Origin: Roseobacter sp. MH60115
GTDB taxonomy: Bacteria; Pseudomonadota; Alphaproteobacteria; Rhodobacterales; Rhodobacteraceae
Assembly (NCBI RefSeq): GCF_015644665.1
Contig: NZ_JADOBQ010000001.1
Location: 62,001-126,000, forward strand
Direction of reading: 5' to 3'
DNA length: 64,000 nucleotides
The notes below the pieces were generated by a model, which worked only from the letters and a program-made list of their open reading frames with translations, made no database searches and was not told where the DNA came from. The stretch's first letter is position 1; each line of letters opens with the position of its first letter. Of this stretch, positions 1 to 8,156 are shown one piece after another. Made by a program: the position numbers and the translations under genes.

Positions 1-2
1 GC

Positions 3-134
3 ATTGCGACAGAGCTTGCAAAGCACAACATGGGGGTGAATCCTGTTTCTGCTTTCTTTCATGATCACTTGTTTGTTCCAGACGGTCGCGAAGATGACGC
101 AATGAACATCCTCAACGAGTTGTCTAAGGCATAA
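3..134 (+). CDS. ACT-domain protein, C-terminal fragment
   Basis: Only the last 43 codons are inside the window; the frame is open from the left edge to a TAA. The tail contains GVNPVSAFFHDHLFVPDGR, which I recognise as the end of stand-alone ACT-domain proteins (small ligand-binding proteins with a conserved HDH-hydrophobic-VP signature near the C-terminus). Their function is poorly known; amino-acid binding is the family expectation. It converges on the oxidoreductase gene to its right, with a gap of 53 bases. No claim about substrate is possible from the fragment. Confidence 0.6.
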   Translation: MATELAKHNMGVNPVSAFFHDHLFVPDGREDDAMNILNELSKA

Positions 135-187
135 CCGTCCAGTCAACGGCAGCTTCATCTGCTGTGCTGCCGCCTCGTTCGAGCCGA

Positions 188-1321
188 TCAGCGCAGCATC
201 GGCGGGCGCGCATCGACCCAGGTCCCGTCCGCCTTGGCCGACTCCACCGCCGCATAAACCGCCGCCATGGACCGGAGGCCATCCGTGGCAGAGGGCAGGG
301 CGTCGCGGGTCTCGCCTCGGATCGCGGCTGCGAGATCCACGTAGATATTCGCCACCGCCAACGGAAAGCCCTCCGGGTGGGCAATCGCTACGCGGGACAG
401 CCGCGCTGCTTCATCCGATAGTCCGGACTCACCCTTCTCTATGATCTGTGTGCGTCCGCCGACCGGCGTGTAGAACACCTGATTGGGCTGCTCAGAAGAC
501 CACCGCATGCCCCCTGTCTCGCCAAAGACCTGAATGTCGAACCCGTGCTGCCGCCCGATGGCCACCGAGGAGGTCCAGAGGCGCCCAACCGTGCCGCCTT
601 CCATGCGGAAGTTCACCATCGCATCGTCCTCCAGCGTACGAGACGGTATGGTCGAGGCGAAATCGGCAGAGAGGCTGCGCACCTCGTCGCCCGCAATGAA
701 ACCCGCCATATGCAGTGCGTGGATACCGCAGTCGGCGAACTGCCCCGACACCCCCGCCATCGCCGGATCATATCGCCAGCGCACGCGCGGATTGTCCGCG
801 TCGCTCGCATCGCCGTGGTGCCCGTGGCTGAAGTTGGCGACCACCAGCCGCACCTTGCCGATCTGTCCGGTCTTCACCATCTGCCGCATCTCGCGCACCA
901 TCGGGTAGGCGGAATAGCAGTAGTTCACCGCGCAGATCGTGCCTGAGGCTTCGGCCACGCGCACGATCTCTTCGCCTTCTTCCACGGTCATGGTCATCGG
1001 CTTTTCGCAGAGCACGTTGAACCCAGCCTCAAGGAACGCCTTGGTGATCTCGAAATGGGTGCTGTTCGGCGTTGCTACTGTGACCAGATCAACGCGGTCT
1101 TCGCGCGCACGCTCCCCTTCCAGCATCTCTTGCCAATTCGCATAAGCGCGATCTACCGCGACCCCAAGCGACTGCGCATAGGCGCGGCCTTTCTCGGCGT
1201 TGACGTCGAGTGCACCCGCCGCCAGCACAAAGTTGCCATCGGCCTGCGCGCCCAGCCGGTGCGCTGGCCCGATCTGGCTGCTTTCACCGCCGCCGATCAT
1301 GCCCCAGTTGAGTTTTTTCAT
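188..1321 (-). CDS. Gfo/Idh/MocA family NAD(P)-dependent oxidoreductase
   Basis: A 377-residue sugar/polyol dehydrogenase of the Gfo/Idh/MocA family. The N-terminal Rossmann segment has the glycine-rich GMIGGGESSQIG at residues 7-18. The EKP lysine motif (CEKPMTMT) and the catalytic-type D-x3-H signature (ADCGIHALH) are both present, so the enzyme looks active. It is the last gene of a leftward three-gene arm (oxidoreductase, IolE, this gene), 12 bases after the IolE stop. Its place in an inositol locus suggests a second inositol-isomer, inosose or sugar dehydrogenase (IolW/IolX-like), but the exact substrate cannot be read from sequence. The ATG at 1321 is the natural start. Confidence 0.88.
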   Translation of the reverse strand: MKKLNWGMIGGGESSQIGPAHRLGAQADGNFVLAAGALDVNAEKGRAYAQSLGVAVDRAYANWQEMLEGERAREDRVDLVTVATPNSTHFEITKAFLEAGFNVLCEKPMTMTVEEGEEIVRVAEASGTICAVNYCYSAYPMVREMRQMVKTGQIGKVRLVVANFSHGHHGDASDADNPRVRWRYDPAMAGVSGQFADCGIHALHMAGFIAGDEVRSLSADFASTIPSRTLEDDAMVNFRMEGGTVGRLWTSSVAIGRQHGFDIQVFGETGGMRWSSEQPNQVFYTPVGGRTQIIEKGESGLSDEAARLSRVAIAHPEGFPLAVANIYVDLAAAIRGETRDALPSATDGLRSMAAVYAAVESAKADGTWVDARPPMLR

Positions 1322-1333
1322 GTCCCGTGCCCC

Positions 1334-2227
1334 TTACCGAAACCCAATGGATTCAAGATATTCGCGGTTCGCCCGCGCGTCGCCCAAAGGGTCGGGGTCC
1401 AGCAGCGGGTCGCAATCCTGCTCCACCGTGCACCAGCCTTCAAAGCCAGCGTTCAGCAGCACCTGCCGCACCGCCGGAAAGTCCACGTCCCCTTGCCCGA
1501 GGTTGCAGAAAATCCCCTGCCCGCAGGCGTCATAGAACCCGGTGCGCTTGGCGATCACATCGGCCTTCACCGCCGGGTCGATGTCCTTGAAGTGCATGTA
1601 GGAAATGCGCCCGATGTGCCGCTGCATGAACGCCACCGGATCGAAGCCCGCATAAGAGTGATGCCCGGTATCAAAGCAGATTTTCAGGATTTTTTCGTCG
1701 ACCTCGTCCAGCAAGCGTTCCAGTTCCGGCTCGAAGTCCATGAACCCGGCCGCATGGGCATGGATGCCAACCGTCAGGTCATACTCTTCGGCACCCATCT
1801 TGGCGATGGTGGCGATCCGGTCGCGATAAGCGGTCCACTCGGCGCTGTCCATCTGCTCTGCTTCCGCCGCGCGGCCAGCCGTCGGCGCCCGGCGCGGCGA
1901 AATGGAATCGATCAGCACCAGATGCTTGGCCCCATGCGCCGCCAGCGCCTTGCAGGTGCGCACCGATCCGTCCATCACGTTGTCCCAGGCCTCAGGGTCG
2001 TGAAACGGGCGGAAGACCACGCCGCCGATCAGTTCCAGATCGTGCTCAGCCAAGGCGTGGCCCAGCTGCGCAGGGTCCTCCGGCATGAAGCCAACCGGGC
2101 CCAGCTCAATGCCCTTGTACCCCGCATCCGCGCAGTCCTTCAGCACCGACCGCCATGTGGGGTTGCGCGCGTCATCCGCGAATTCCACACCCCAGGAGCA
2201 GGGCGCATTGCCAATTCGGATCGTCAT
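1334..2227 (-). CDS. iolE: myo-inosose-2 dehydratase (IolE/MocC family)
   Basis: A 297-residue TIM-barrel protein of the xylose-isomerase-like/IolE family, which dehydrates scyllo-inosose (2-keto-myo-inositol) to the trione that IolD hydrolyses. Diagnostic pieces are the N-terminal NAPCSWGVEF, the metal-site segment CFDTGHHSYAG, MHFKD, and the EQD segment near the C-terminus. The length equals that of characterised IolE proteins. It lies between two Gfo/Idh enzymes in a tightly spaced operon (18 and 12 base gaps) opposite iolD. It acts in the cytoplasm and needs a divalent metal according to the family. A related TIM-barrel isomerase function is the only serious alternative, and the locus makes it unlikely. 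Confidence 0.88.
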   Translation of the reverse strand: MTIRIGNAPCSWGVEFADDARNPTWRSVLKDCADAGYKGIELGPVGFMPEDPAQLGHALAEHDLELIGGVVFRPFHDPEAWDNVMDGSVRTCKALAAHGAKHLVLIDSISPRRAPTAGRAAEAEQMDSAEWTAYRDRIATIAKMGAEEYDLTVGIHAHAAGFMDFEPELERLLDEVDEKILKICFDTGHHSYAGFDPVAFMQRHIGRISYMHFKDIDPAVKADVIAKRTGFYDACGQGIFCNLGQGDVDFPAVRQVLLNAGFEGWCTVEQDCDPLLDPDPLGDARANREYLESIGFR

Positions 2228-2245
2228 GGGAAGCCCTTTCTTGGG

Positions 2246-3349
2246 TCAGAAGTCGGAAATCTCTTTCCAGGTTTTATCAGCCGATGACGCCATGGCCGCC
2301 GCGATCACGCGGTTGACCTCCATGCCGTCGCGGAAGGTGGGCCAGACCGGCTGGCCGGTCTCGATGGCCTGCAGGAAATCGCGCGCCTCGATGATGATCT
2401 GGTCCTGATAGCCGGTGCCATGCCCCGGGCCCTGGCAGAAGGGCGCGTAGTCCGGGTGCGCCGGGCCTGTCAGGATTTTGGTGAAGCCACGTTTCGCCTC
2501 GGGCCCCTCGGAACGGTAGAGCCAAAGCGCGTTCTGATCTTCCTGATCAAAGCGAACGGCGCCCTTTGTCCCCGTGACTTCATAGGCGTAGCCCATCTTG
2601 CGCCCTGTTGAGATCCGCGAAAAATAGAGCTGCCCCATGGTCCCGCGCGCAAAGCGGCACATCATCTGGCCGTGATCGTCGTTTGTCACTGTGCCGCCCG
2701 GGCGTGCCTCATGCACCGTCTCAACTTCGGCGATCAGCCGGTCGATGGGGCCAAGCAGGGCCAGGGACGCGTTGATCATATGCGGTGCCAGATCGCCCAT
2801 GGTGCCGTTGGCATCGCCTTGCGTCCGCCAGGAGGCGGGCGTCTCCGGGTCAGCCAGGAAGTCCTCGGTGTGTTCGCCGCGAAACCAAGTAACATTGCCA
2901 ATCGCGCCTTCGGCAATCAGCTGCCGTGCGAATTGGCTGGCGGGAGTGCGGATGTAGTTGAATCCGGTCATATTCGCCACGCCTGCCGCCTCCGCTGCCG
3001 CCACCATCGCGCGGCTGTCCTCCAGCGAGGCGCCCAGCGGTTTTTCACAGAATACCGGCTTCCCAAGCGCGAAGGAGGCTTCGGCGATGGCTCGATGGGT
3101 CTCCTGAGGGCTGGCGATCACAATAGCCTCGATGGCTGGATCGGTAACCAGCGAGCGCCAGTCACTTGTCGCACGAGCGAAACCGAAAGCCGCCCGGTAT
3201 CGCTCTGCGCTGGGGGTCGAGCTGGCGCAGACCATCTCCAACCGTGGCCTGAGCTTCGTGTCGAAAACGGCGCCAACGGCTGACATGGCGACCGCGTGGG
3301 CCTTGCCCATATACCCGCCACCGACGATGCCTATCCCTATCTCAGCCAT
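2246..3349 (-). CDS. Gfo/Idh/MocA family oxidoreductase, first gene of the leftward iol arm
   Basis: The start chosen is the ATG at 3349 (MAEIGIGIVGGGYMG), giving 367 residues. The frame runs open upstream to 3472, but that stretch carries the operator palindrome and would overlap the iolD start. The NAD-binding GIVGGGYMGKAH is at the extreme N-terminus, followed by the CEKPLG lysine motif and the GDLAPHMI D-x3-H active-site signature. The family oxidises or reduces sugars and cyclitols. As first gene of the arm facing iolD, it probably handles another inositol stereoisomer or a ketone intermediate. It should share the divergent promoter and the LacI-like operator with iolD. Confidence 0.87.
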   Translation of the reverse strand: MAEIGIGIVGGGYMGKAHAVAMSAVGAVFDTKLRPRLEMVCASSTPSAERYRAAFGFARATSDWRSLVTDPAIEAIVIASPQETHRAIAEASFALGKPVFCEKPLGASLEDSRAMVAAAEAAGVANMTGFNYIRTPASQFARQLIAEGAIGNVTWFRGEHTEDFLADPETPASWRTQGDANGTMGDLAPHMINASLALLGPIDRLIAEVETVHEARPGGTVTNDDHGQMMCRFARGTMGQLYFSRISTGRKMGYAYEVTGTKGAVRFDQEDQNALWLYRSEGPEAKRGFTKILTGPAHPDYAPFCQGPGHGTGYQDQIIIEARDFLQAIETGQPVWPTFRDGMEVNRVIAAAMASSADKTWKEISDF

Positions 3350-3373
3350 GGGCGCCTCTTTTTCGAGAATCCG

Positions 3374-3391
3374 TTTGCAACCGGTTGCAAA
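3374..3391. promoter_or_regulatory. LacI/GalR-type operator palindrome
   Basis: TTTGCAACCGGTTGCAAA is an 18-base perfect palindrome with a central CG step and GCAA/TTGC arms, the typical form of LacI/GalR-family operators. It lies just upstream of the leftward oxidoreductase start. A LacI repressor of the inositol operon is an inference; no LacI gene is in this window. Confidence 0.75.
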
Positions 3392-3427
3392 ATTAGTATC
3401 GTGAGAGTCGAACCTGTTCAAGTCGCG

Positions 3428-3445
3428 AAATGATCCGGTTGCAAT
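3428..3445. promoter_or_regulatory. Second, half-conserved operator copy
   Basis: The right half CCGGTTGCAAT repeats that of the perfect palindrome, while the left half (AAATGAT) is degenerate. It lies about 25 bases upstream of the iolD ATG. The centre-to-centre distance of 54 bases is close to five helical turns, which would suit cooperative binding or looping. Confidence 0.5.
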
Positions 3446-3470
3446 AATCGCCCGAAGGACCTCTGTACCC

Positions 3471-5333
3471 ATGACCTCTCAGACCCTGACCACTGCACAG
3501 GCTATCGTCCAATGGCTCGACAATCAGTTCATCGAGATCGATGGTGTCGAATTGCGGGTCTGCGGTGGCGGCTTCGGCATTTTCGGCCATGGCAATGTGC
3601 CCTGTCTGGGCGAAGCGCTTTATGGTGTGCAGGAGACGTTGCCGCTTTATCGCGGGCAAAATGAGCAGAGCATGGGCTTCGCCGCCGCGGGCTATGCCAA
3701 GCAATGGCTGCGCCAACGGTTCATGTTCTGCACCGCCTCCGCGGGGCCGGGCACCTCCAACCTGCTCACCTCCGCAGCGCTTGCGCACGCCAACCGCCTG
3801 CCCATGCTGCTTTTGTGCGGAGATGCCTATGTCACCCGCCTGCCGGACCCGGTGCTGCAGCAGATGGAGCATTTCCACGATCCGACCCTCGGGGTGAATG
3901 ACGCGTTTCGCCCGGTGAGCCGTTATTGGGACCGGATCACGCACCCTGCACAGATCATCCAGTCATTGCCTGCCGCGCTTGCCACTTTGCTCGACCCGGC
4001 GGATTGTGGTCCGGCCTTCATAGGCTTGCCTCAGGATGTGCAGGGCTGGGCCTATGACTACCCGGATGAATTCCTTGAGAAACGTGTACATCGCATCCGG
4101 CGGCAGACACCTGACGCGGCCGAGATTGCCGATGCGGCGGCTCTGCTCAAGACCGCCAAGCGTCCGATGATCATTGCGGGTGGTGGAGTGCAATACTCCC
4201 GCGCGGTGGCGGAACTGACGGCGTTTGCCGAGACGCACCAGATCCCCGTGGTCGAGACCATCGCGGGCCGTGCCAATCTCACCGACACCCACCCGCTGAA
4301 TATCGGCCCGATCGGCGTGACCGGCTCTGACAGCGCCAACGCCATTGCCGAAGAGGCTGACGTGATCCTCGCCGTCGGCACCCGATTGCAGGATTTCACC
4401 ACCGGCTCCTGGACCGCTTTTGCGAAGGATGCGCGGTTCATCTCGCTCAACGCAGGCCGTCACGATGCAGGCAAGCACCGGTCGCTGCCGGTTGTGGGCG
4501 ACGCGAAACTGGGTCTAACAGCGCTGGGCAGCGCGCTCGACGGTTATACAGCACCCGGCGCATGGCTCGAACACGCACAGGCGGAGCGCGCCAAATGGGT
4601 GTCTTACGTGGCCGAGAACGTCTCTTGCGGCGACAACCGTCCGAACTCCTACGCGCAGGCCATCGGTGTGGTGAACGCGCTCTGCGATCCGCGCGACCGG
4701 GTTGTGGCCGCCGCGGGGGGGCTTCCTGCGGAGGTGACGGCCAACTGGCGCACGCTGGATCCCGGCACGGTGGATGTCGAATTCGGCTTCTCCTGCATGG
4801 GGTACGAGATCGCAGGGGCTTGGGGTGCGCGCATTGCCCAATCCCAGCGCGAGCCCGAGCGGGACACGATCACCTTCTGTGGCGACGGCTCTTACCTGAT
4901 GCTGAACTCCGACATCTATTCATCTGTGCTTACAGGTAAGAAGCTGATCGTGCTGTTGCTCGACAACGGCGGCTTTGCGGTGATCAACAAGCTGCAGAAC
5001 AACACCGGCAACGAGAGCTTCAACAACCTGATTGCCGACTGCCCGACAGTGCCGGAACCCTTCGCGGTGGATTTCGAGGCGCACGCCGCGTCCATGGGTG
5101 CCAACGCCGAAACCGTGCAAAGCCCGGCCGAGTTGGTCGAGGCCTTCAAGCGGGCGCAGGCCGCAGAGAAGACCAGCGTGATTGTCATGAAGGTCGACGC
5201 CTACGAAGGCTGGACCACGCAGGGTCACACCTGGTGGGAATGCGGCACGCCGCACGTCTCGACTTCGGAAAAGGTCCGCGCGGCGCATGCGGATTGGGAA
5301 AGCGCGCGGCCCCGGCAGCGGAAGGGCGTCTGA
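3471..5333 (+). CDS. iolD: 3D-trihydroxycyclohexane-1,2-dione hydrolase (decyclizing)
   Basis: A 620-residue thiamine-diphosphate enzyme that opens the ring of 3D-(3,5/4)-trihydroxycyclohexane-1,2-dione to 5-deoxy-glucuronate. The three acetolactate-synthase-like domains are visible: the PYR domain with the catalytic glutamate E65 in GQNEQSMG, a central domain, and the C-terminal PP domain with the ThDP/Mg motif GDG at 471-473 followed by the paired Asn of LDNGGFAVINKLQNN. Length and the inositol neighbours fix the identity. It is the first gene of the rightward arm; its TGA overlaps the ATG of iolC by one base, implying translational coupling. Confidence 0.95.
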   Translation: MTSQTLTTAQAIVQWLDNQFIEIDGVELRVCGGGFGIFGHGNVPCLGEALYGVQETLPLYRGQNEQSMGFAAAGYAKQWLRQRFMFCTASAGPGTSNLLTSAALAHANRLPMLLLCGDAYVTRLPDPVLQQMEHFHDPTLGVNDAFRPVSRYWDRITHPAQIIQSLPAALATLLDPADCGPAFIGLPQDVQGWAYDYPDEFLEKRVHRIRRQTPDAAEIADAAALLKTAKRPMIIAGGGVQYSRAVAELTAFAETHQIPVVETIAGRANLTDTHPLNIGPIGVTGSDSANAIAEEADVILAVGTRLQDFTTGSWTAFAKDARFISLNAGRHDAGKHRSLPVVGDAKLGLTALGSALDGYTAPGAWLEHAQAERAKWVSYVAENVSCGDNRPNSYAQAIGVVNALCDPRDRVVAAAGGLPAEVTANWRTLDPGTVDVEFGFSCMGYEIAGAWGARIAQSQREPERDTITFCGDGSYLMLNSDIYSSVLTGKKLIVLLLDNGGFAVINKLQNNTGNESFNNLIADCPTVPEPFAVDFEAHAASMGANAETVQSPAELVEAFKRAQAAEKTSVIVMKVDAYEGWTTQGHTWWECGTPHVSTSEKVRAAHADWESARPRQRKGV

Positions 5334-6310
5334 TGCTGCAAGACGCACTGGCCACAGGCAATTTTTTGGTGATCGGTCGGGTGGGGATGGATTTCTTCCC
5401 GGATCCGCCCGGTACGCGCACCCGCGACGCGACGACAATGCAAGTCAGCATGGGCGGTTCTGCCGCCAATACCGCTGCCGGTCTGGTGAAATTGGGCTGC
5501 AAGGCGGCGCTGGTCACGGCGGTCTCGGATGATGCGGTGGGCTGGTACTGCGAAGGGCAGCTGGATCACTACGGGGTCGACCGCACCCATGTGAAGCGTG
5601 TGCGCGGCGAATATCGCACCTCGCTTGCTGTCTATGAAACGCGGATTGAGGAGCACCAATCCGTCATCTACCGCAACAATGCGGCAGATTTTCAGATGGA
5701 AGTCGATGATATCGAGGTCATCGACTTCTCCGCCTACGACGCGGTGCTGACCGCAGGGACGGTCTTCGCCGCTGAACCGTCGCGCGCGGCTGCGTTTCGC
5801 GCCTTTGAAAAGGCGCAAGCGGCGGGCCTGCCGATCCTCTTTGACATCGATTATCGCCCCTACAGCTGGCCCTCGGTGGAAGAAGCCGCCGAGGTGCTGA
5901 CCCGTGCAGGTGACATGGCGGAAGTGATTGTTGGTAACGACGAGGAATTCGGCTTCATGGCCGGGCACATCAACAATGGCTTGGCCAAGGCCCGCGCTTT
6001 GGCTGAAACCTCCGCCCAGATCGTGATTTACAAGATGGGCCCCGATGGCGCGATCACCTTCGCAGACGGGTATGAGACCCGCACCGGCATCTACCCCGTC
6101 GAGGCGGTCAAACCCACTGGCGCGGGCGACAGCTTCATGGCCGGGCTGCTGGCCAGCCTCTCTGAAGGCCGCCCGCTGGAGGAGGCGGTGCTGCGCGGCT
6201 CGGCCTGCGCCTCTGTTGTCGTGGCCAAGCCCGGCTGCTCCCCCGCCATGCCGGACACCAATGAACTTGAGGCGTTTCTCGCCGCTCACCCCGGCCCCAC
6301 GCAGGCCTAG
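5333..6310 (+). CDS. iolC: 5-dehydro-2-deoxygluconokinase (PfkB family)
   Basis: A 325-residue ribokinase/PfkB sugar kinase that phosphorylates 2-deoxy-5-keto-gluconate. The ATG at 5333 overlaps the iolD stop (TGATG). The frame extends further upstream, but that part is inside iolD. Visible family signatures are GGSAANTAAGLVKLG near the N-terminus and the ATP/anion-hole motif TGAGDSFMAGL with catalytic base D266. Many alphaproteobacterial IolC proteins are about twice as long through a C-terminal DUF2090 fusion; this one is the short form, consistent with a separate class II aldolase downstream. Confidence 0.93.
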   Translation: MLQDALATGNFLVIGRVGMDFFPDPPGTRTRDATTMQVSMGGSAANTAAGLVKLGCKAALVTAVSDDAVGWYCEGQLDHYGVDRTHVKRVRGEYRTSLAVYETRIEEHQSVIYRNNAADFQMEVDDIEVIDFSAYDAVLTAGTVFAAEPSRAAAFRAFEKAQAAGLPILFDIDYRPYSWPSVEEAAEVLTRAGDMAEVIVGNDEEFGFMAGHINNGLAKARALAETSAQIVIYKMGPDGAITFADGYETRTGIYPVEAVKPTGAGDSFMAGLLASLSEGRPLEEAVLRGSACASVVVAKPGCSPAMPDTNELEAFLAAHPGPTQA

Positions 6311-6322
6311 GAAGGATACTCC

Positions 6323-7165
6323 ATGCACATAGCCCCGCACGACAATCAGAACACACCGATCGTGGACGCGGAGGACCCCACCGTCCCGCTGAACTACTTC
6401 AACATCGTCAAGCTGACCCAGGGCCAGAGCTTTGAGTATCAGGTGCCGGGTTACGAGACCTGCATCGTGCCGGCCACTGGGACCGTGGACGTCGAGGTCG
6501 AAGGCGTCGATTTCAAGGCACTTGGCAATCGCGGCGCCGATGTTTGGGACGGCGAGCCCGAAGGGGTCTATGTGCCCGTCGGCGCAAAGGTCCGCATGAC
6601 CTGCACCTCCGAGGCCACCGAGACCTTCATCGCCGGGGCCAAATACGATGGGGTGCTGGAGCCGTTTGATGTGCGCGTGCCCGAGCTCGACAAGGTACAA
6701 TACGGCTCGGACGACACTAAGACCCACCGCAAGATCAAGCACATCCTCGGCCAGAAACAGCATGGCAAGGTCGGTCGCCTTCTGGTGTCGGAGCTTTTCA
6801 CCGTGGGGCAGGGTGGCTGGTCGGGCTTTCCCGCGCATAAGCATGACACCGACAACCTGCCGCATGAGACGCGGCATGATGAGACCTACAATTTCCGGTT
6901 CAAGCCCAACCACGGTTCGGGCGTGCAAATCCTGCAGCGCGAGGAGGGCAAGCCTGGCGATGCTTACCAGCTGATGGACGGCTCCACCATCTGCATCGAC
7001 AAAGGCTATCATCCCTGCGCGGTGATGCCGGGCTATGAGATGTATTACTTCACCATTCTTGGCGGGCTCAGCCAGCGCAGCCTCGTGCAGTTCTTCCAGC
7101 CGACCCACGCCTATCAGATCGAGACGATCCCCGGCATCAAGGACATGGTGGCGAAGTTCAAGTGA
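6323..7165 (+). CDS. iolB: 5-deoxy-glucuronate isomerase
   Basis: A 280-residue double-cupin protein of the IolB family that isomerises 5-deoxy-glucuronate to 2-deoxy-5-keto-gluconate, the step between IolD and IolC. The metal-site region is visible in HKHDTDNLPHETRHDETY, followed by the family-typical PGYEMYYFTILGG. It starts 12 bases after iolC, with a GGAAGGA ribosome site before the ATG. A structured intercistronic region follows it. Confidence 0.94.
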   Translation: MHIAPHDNQNTPIVDAEDPTVPLNYFNIVKLTQGQSFEYQVPGYETCIVPATGTVDVEVEGVDFKALGNRGADVWDGEPEGVYVPVGAKVRMTCTSEATETFIAGAKYDGVLEPFDVRVPELDKVQYGSDDTKTHRKIKHILGQKQHGKVGRLLVSELFTVGQGGWSGFPAHKHDTDNLPHETRHDETYNFRFKPNHGSGVQILQREEGKPGDAYQLMDGSTICIDKGYHPCAVMPGYEMYYFTILGGLSQRSLVQFFQPTHAYQIETIPGIKDMVAKFK

Positions 7166-7316
7166 GGTTGTTCGCAATGTTGCAAAAAGCGCTGAGGGCA
7201 GCGTCCGTCCGCGGGCGTCGCGCTGAAAGCGCCCGCCCGGGGGGGCGGACGGGCGCTGCCCGGCGGTGCCGCCGGGCGGTGGCGCGCAGCTCAGCCCGTC
7301 ATTCCAAGGTCTAGCC
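7166..7316 (+). repeat. Intercistronic stem-loop cluster between iolB and iolJ
   Basis: The gap holds several strong inverted repeats. An outer 17-base stem pairs 7196-7212 with 7245-7261 with one mismatch. Inside it, GCGCT-GAA-AGCGC forms a small hairpin. Next comes CCCGGCGG / CCGCCGGG at 7259-7276, which competes with the outer stem for shared bases. There is no T-run, so this is not a standard terminator. RNA stabilisation, attenuation or a dispersed palindromic element are all possible. Confidence 0.7.
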
Positions 7317-8156
7317 ATGCCCCTCGTCACCCTCTCCGATGTCCTGCAACCCGCGCTGAAACGGGGCCATGCCGTCGCAGGCCTCGTCACCCTCGGCTGG
7401 GAGGATATGCGGGCCTATGTTGCCGCCGCCGAAGCCGAAAACGTGCCTGTGATCCTGCAAGCAGGCCCCTCCTGCCGAGACCACACGCCTCTGCCGGTGC
7501 TCGGGAAGATGTTCCGGTATCTTGCCGAAGGCTCCAGCGTGCCCGTCGTGGCCCACCTCGACCACGGCTATACGGCAGACGAGTGCCGCGAGGCTCTGGA
7601 GTCGGGTTTCACTTCACTGATGTTCGACGGCTCCCGTCTGCCGCTGCAACAGAACATCGATGAAACCGCCGCCATCGCCGAGATGGCGCATGCCGCAGGC
7701 ATCTCCTGCGAGGGCGAGATCGGCTTTGTCGGATATGCCGACGGTGAAAGCTCCGCAGGCACCGATCCTGACGAAGCGGCGCAATTCGCGCGTGACACGA
7801 AAGTCGATGCCATGGCCATCTCCGTCGGCAACGTACATCTGCAGGAAAACAAGGAGGGCGGTCTCGATGAGCCGCGCATCCGCGCCATTGAAGCCCTCAC
7901 GCCGGTGCCACTCGTCATTCACGGCGGCTCCGGCGTGCCCATGGCGCAGCGCCAGCACCTCGCGCGAACGTCGAAGATCTGCAAATACAACATCGGGACC
8001 GAATTGCGCATGGCCTTCGGACAGGCTCTGCGGGCGGCGGTGAACAGCGATCCAAGCCGCTTTGACCGCGTACAGATCCTCAAGGACACGCACGATCCGC
8101 TGGTCGCGGCTACCCGCACCGTGCTTCAAGGTTTCAAGGGAGATGACCCATGCTGA
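7317..8156 (+). CDS. iolJ: Class II aldolase, 6-phospho-5-dehydro-2-deoxy-D-gluconate aldolase
   Basis: A 279-residue class II (zinc) fructose-bisphosphate-aldolase-family protein. In this context it should cleave phosphorylated 2-deoxy-5-keto-gluconate into dihydroxyacetone phosphate and malonic semialdehyde. Metal and active-site residues are visible in VVAHLDHGY (D82, H83) and in VIHGGSGVP (H202). The ATG at 7317 is used because it gives the standard N-terminus MPLVTLSDVL; the frame is open upstream only through the hairpin region. The last seven bases overlap the iolG start. A generic fructose-bisphosphate aldolase is possible but unlikely inside an iol operon. Confidence 0.85.
   Translation: MPLVTLSDVLQPALKRGHAVAGLVTLGWEDMRAYVAAAEAENVPVILQAGPSCRDHTPLPVLGKMFRYLAEGSSVPVVAHLDHGYTADECREALESGFTSLMFDGSRLPLQQNIDETAAIAEMAHAAGISCEGEIGFVGYADGESSAGTDPDEAAQFARDTKVDAMAISVGNVHLQENKEGGLDEPRIRAIEALTPVPLVIHGGSGVPMAQRQHLARTSKICKYNIGTELRMAFGQALRAAVNSDPSRFDRVQILKDTHDPLVAATRTVLQGFKGDDPC

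Larger units (their letters stand above)
3350..3470. promoter_or_regulatory. Divergent promoter region of the two iol arms
   Basis: This 121-base gap separates the leftward oxidoreductase-iolE arm from rightward iolD. It holds one perfect operator-like palindrome and a second degenerate copy (listed separately), so repression of both arms by one regulator is likely. I could not assign -35/-10 boxes with confidence. Confidence 0.7.

Noticed and set aside
3350-3472. N-terminal extension of the leftward oxidoreductase up to 3472
   Set aside because: It would run through the operator palindrome and overlap the iolD start; the Rossmann motif begins normally at the ATG at 3349.
7171-7190. GCAATGTTGC near 7173-7182 as a third iol operator
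   Set aside because: The half-sites match GCAA/TTGC but the spacer is two bases rather than four, and it is inside the operon.
5225-7390. Long 721-residue open frame on the minus strand across iolC-iolB
   Set aside because: It is antisense to two well-recognised genes, has no recognisable domain, and is typical of GC-rich shadow frames.
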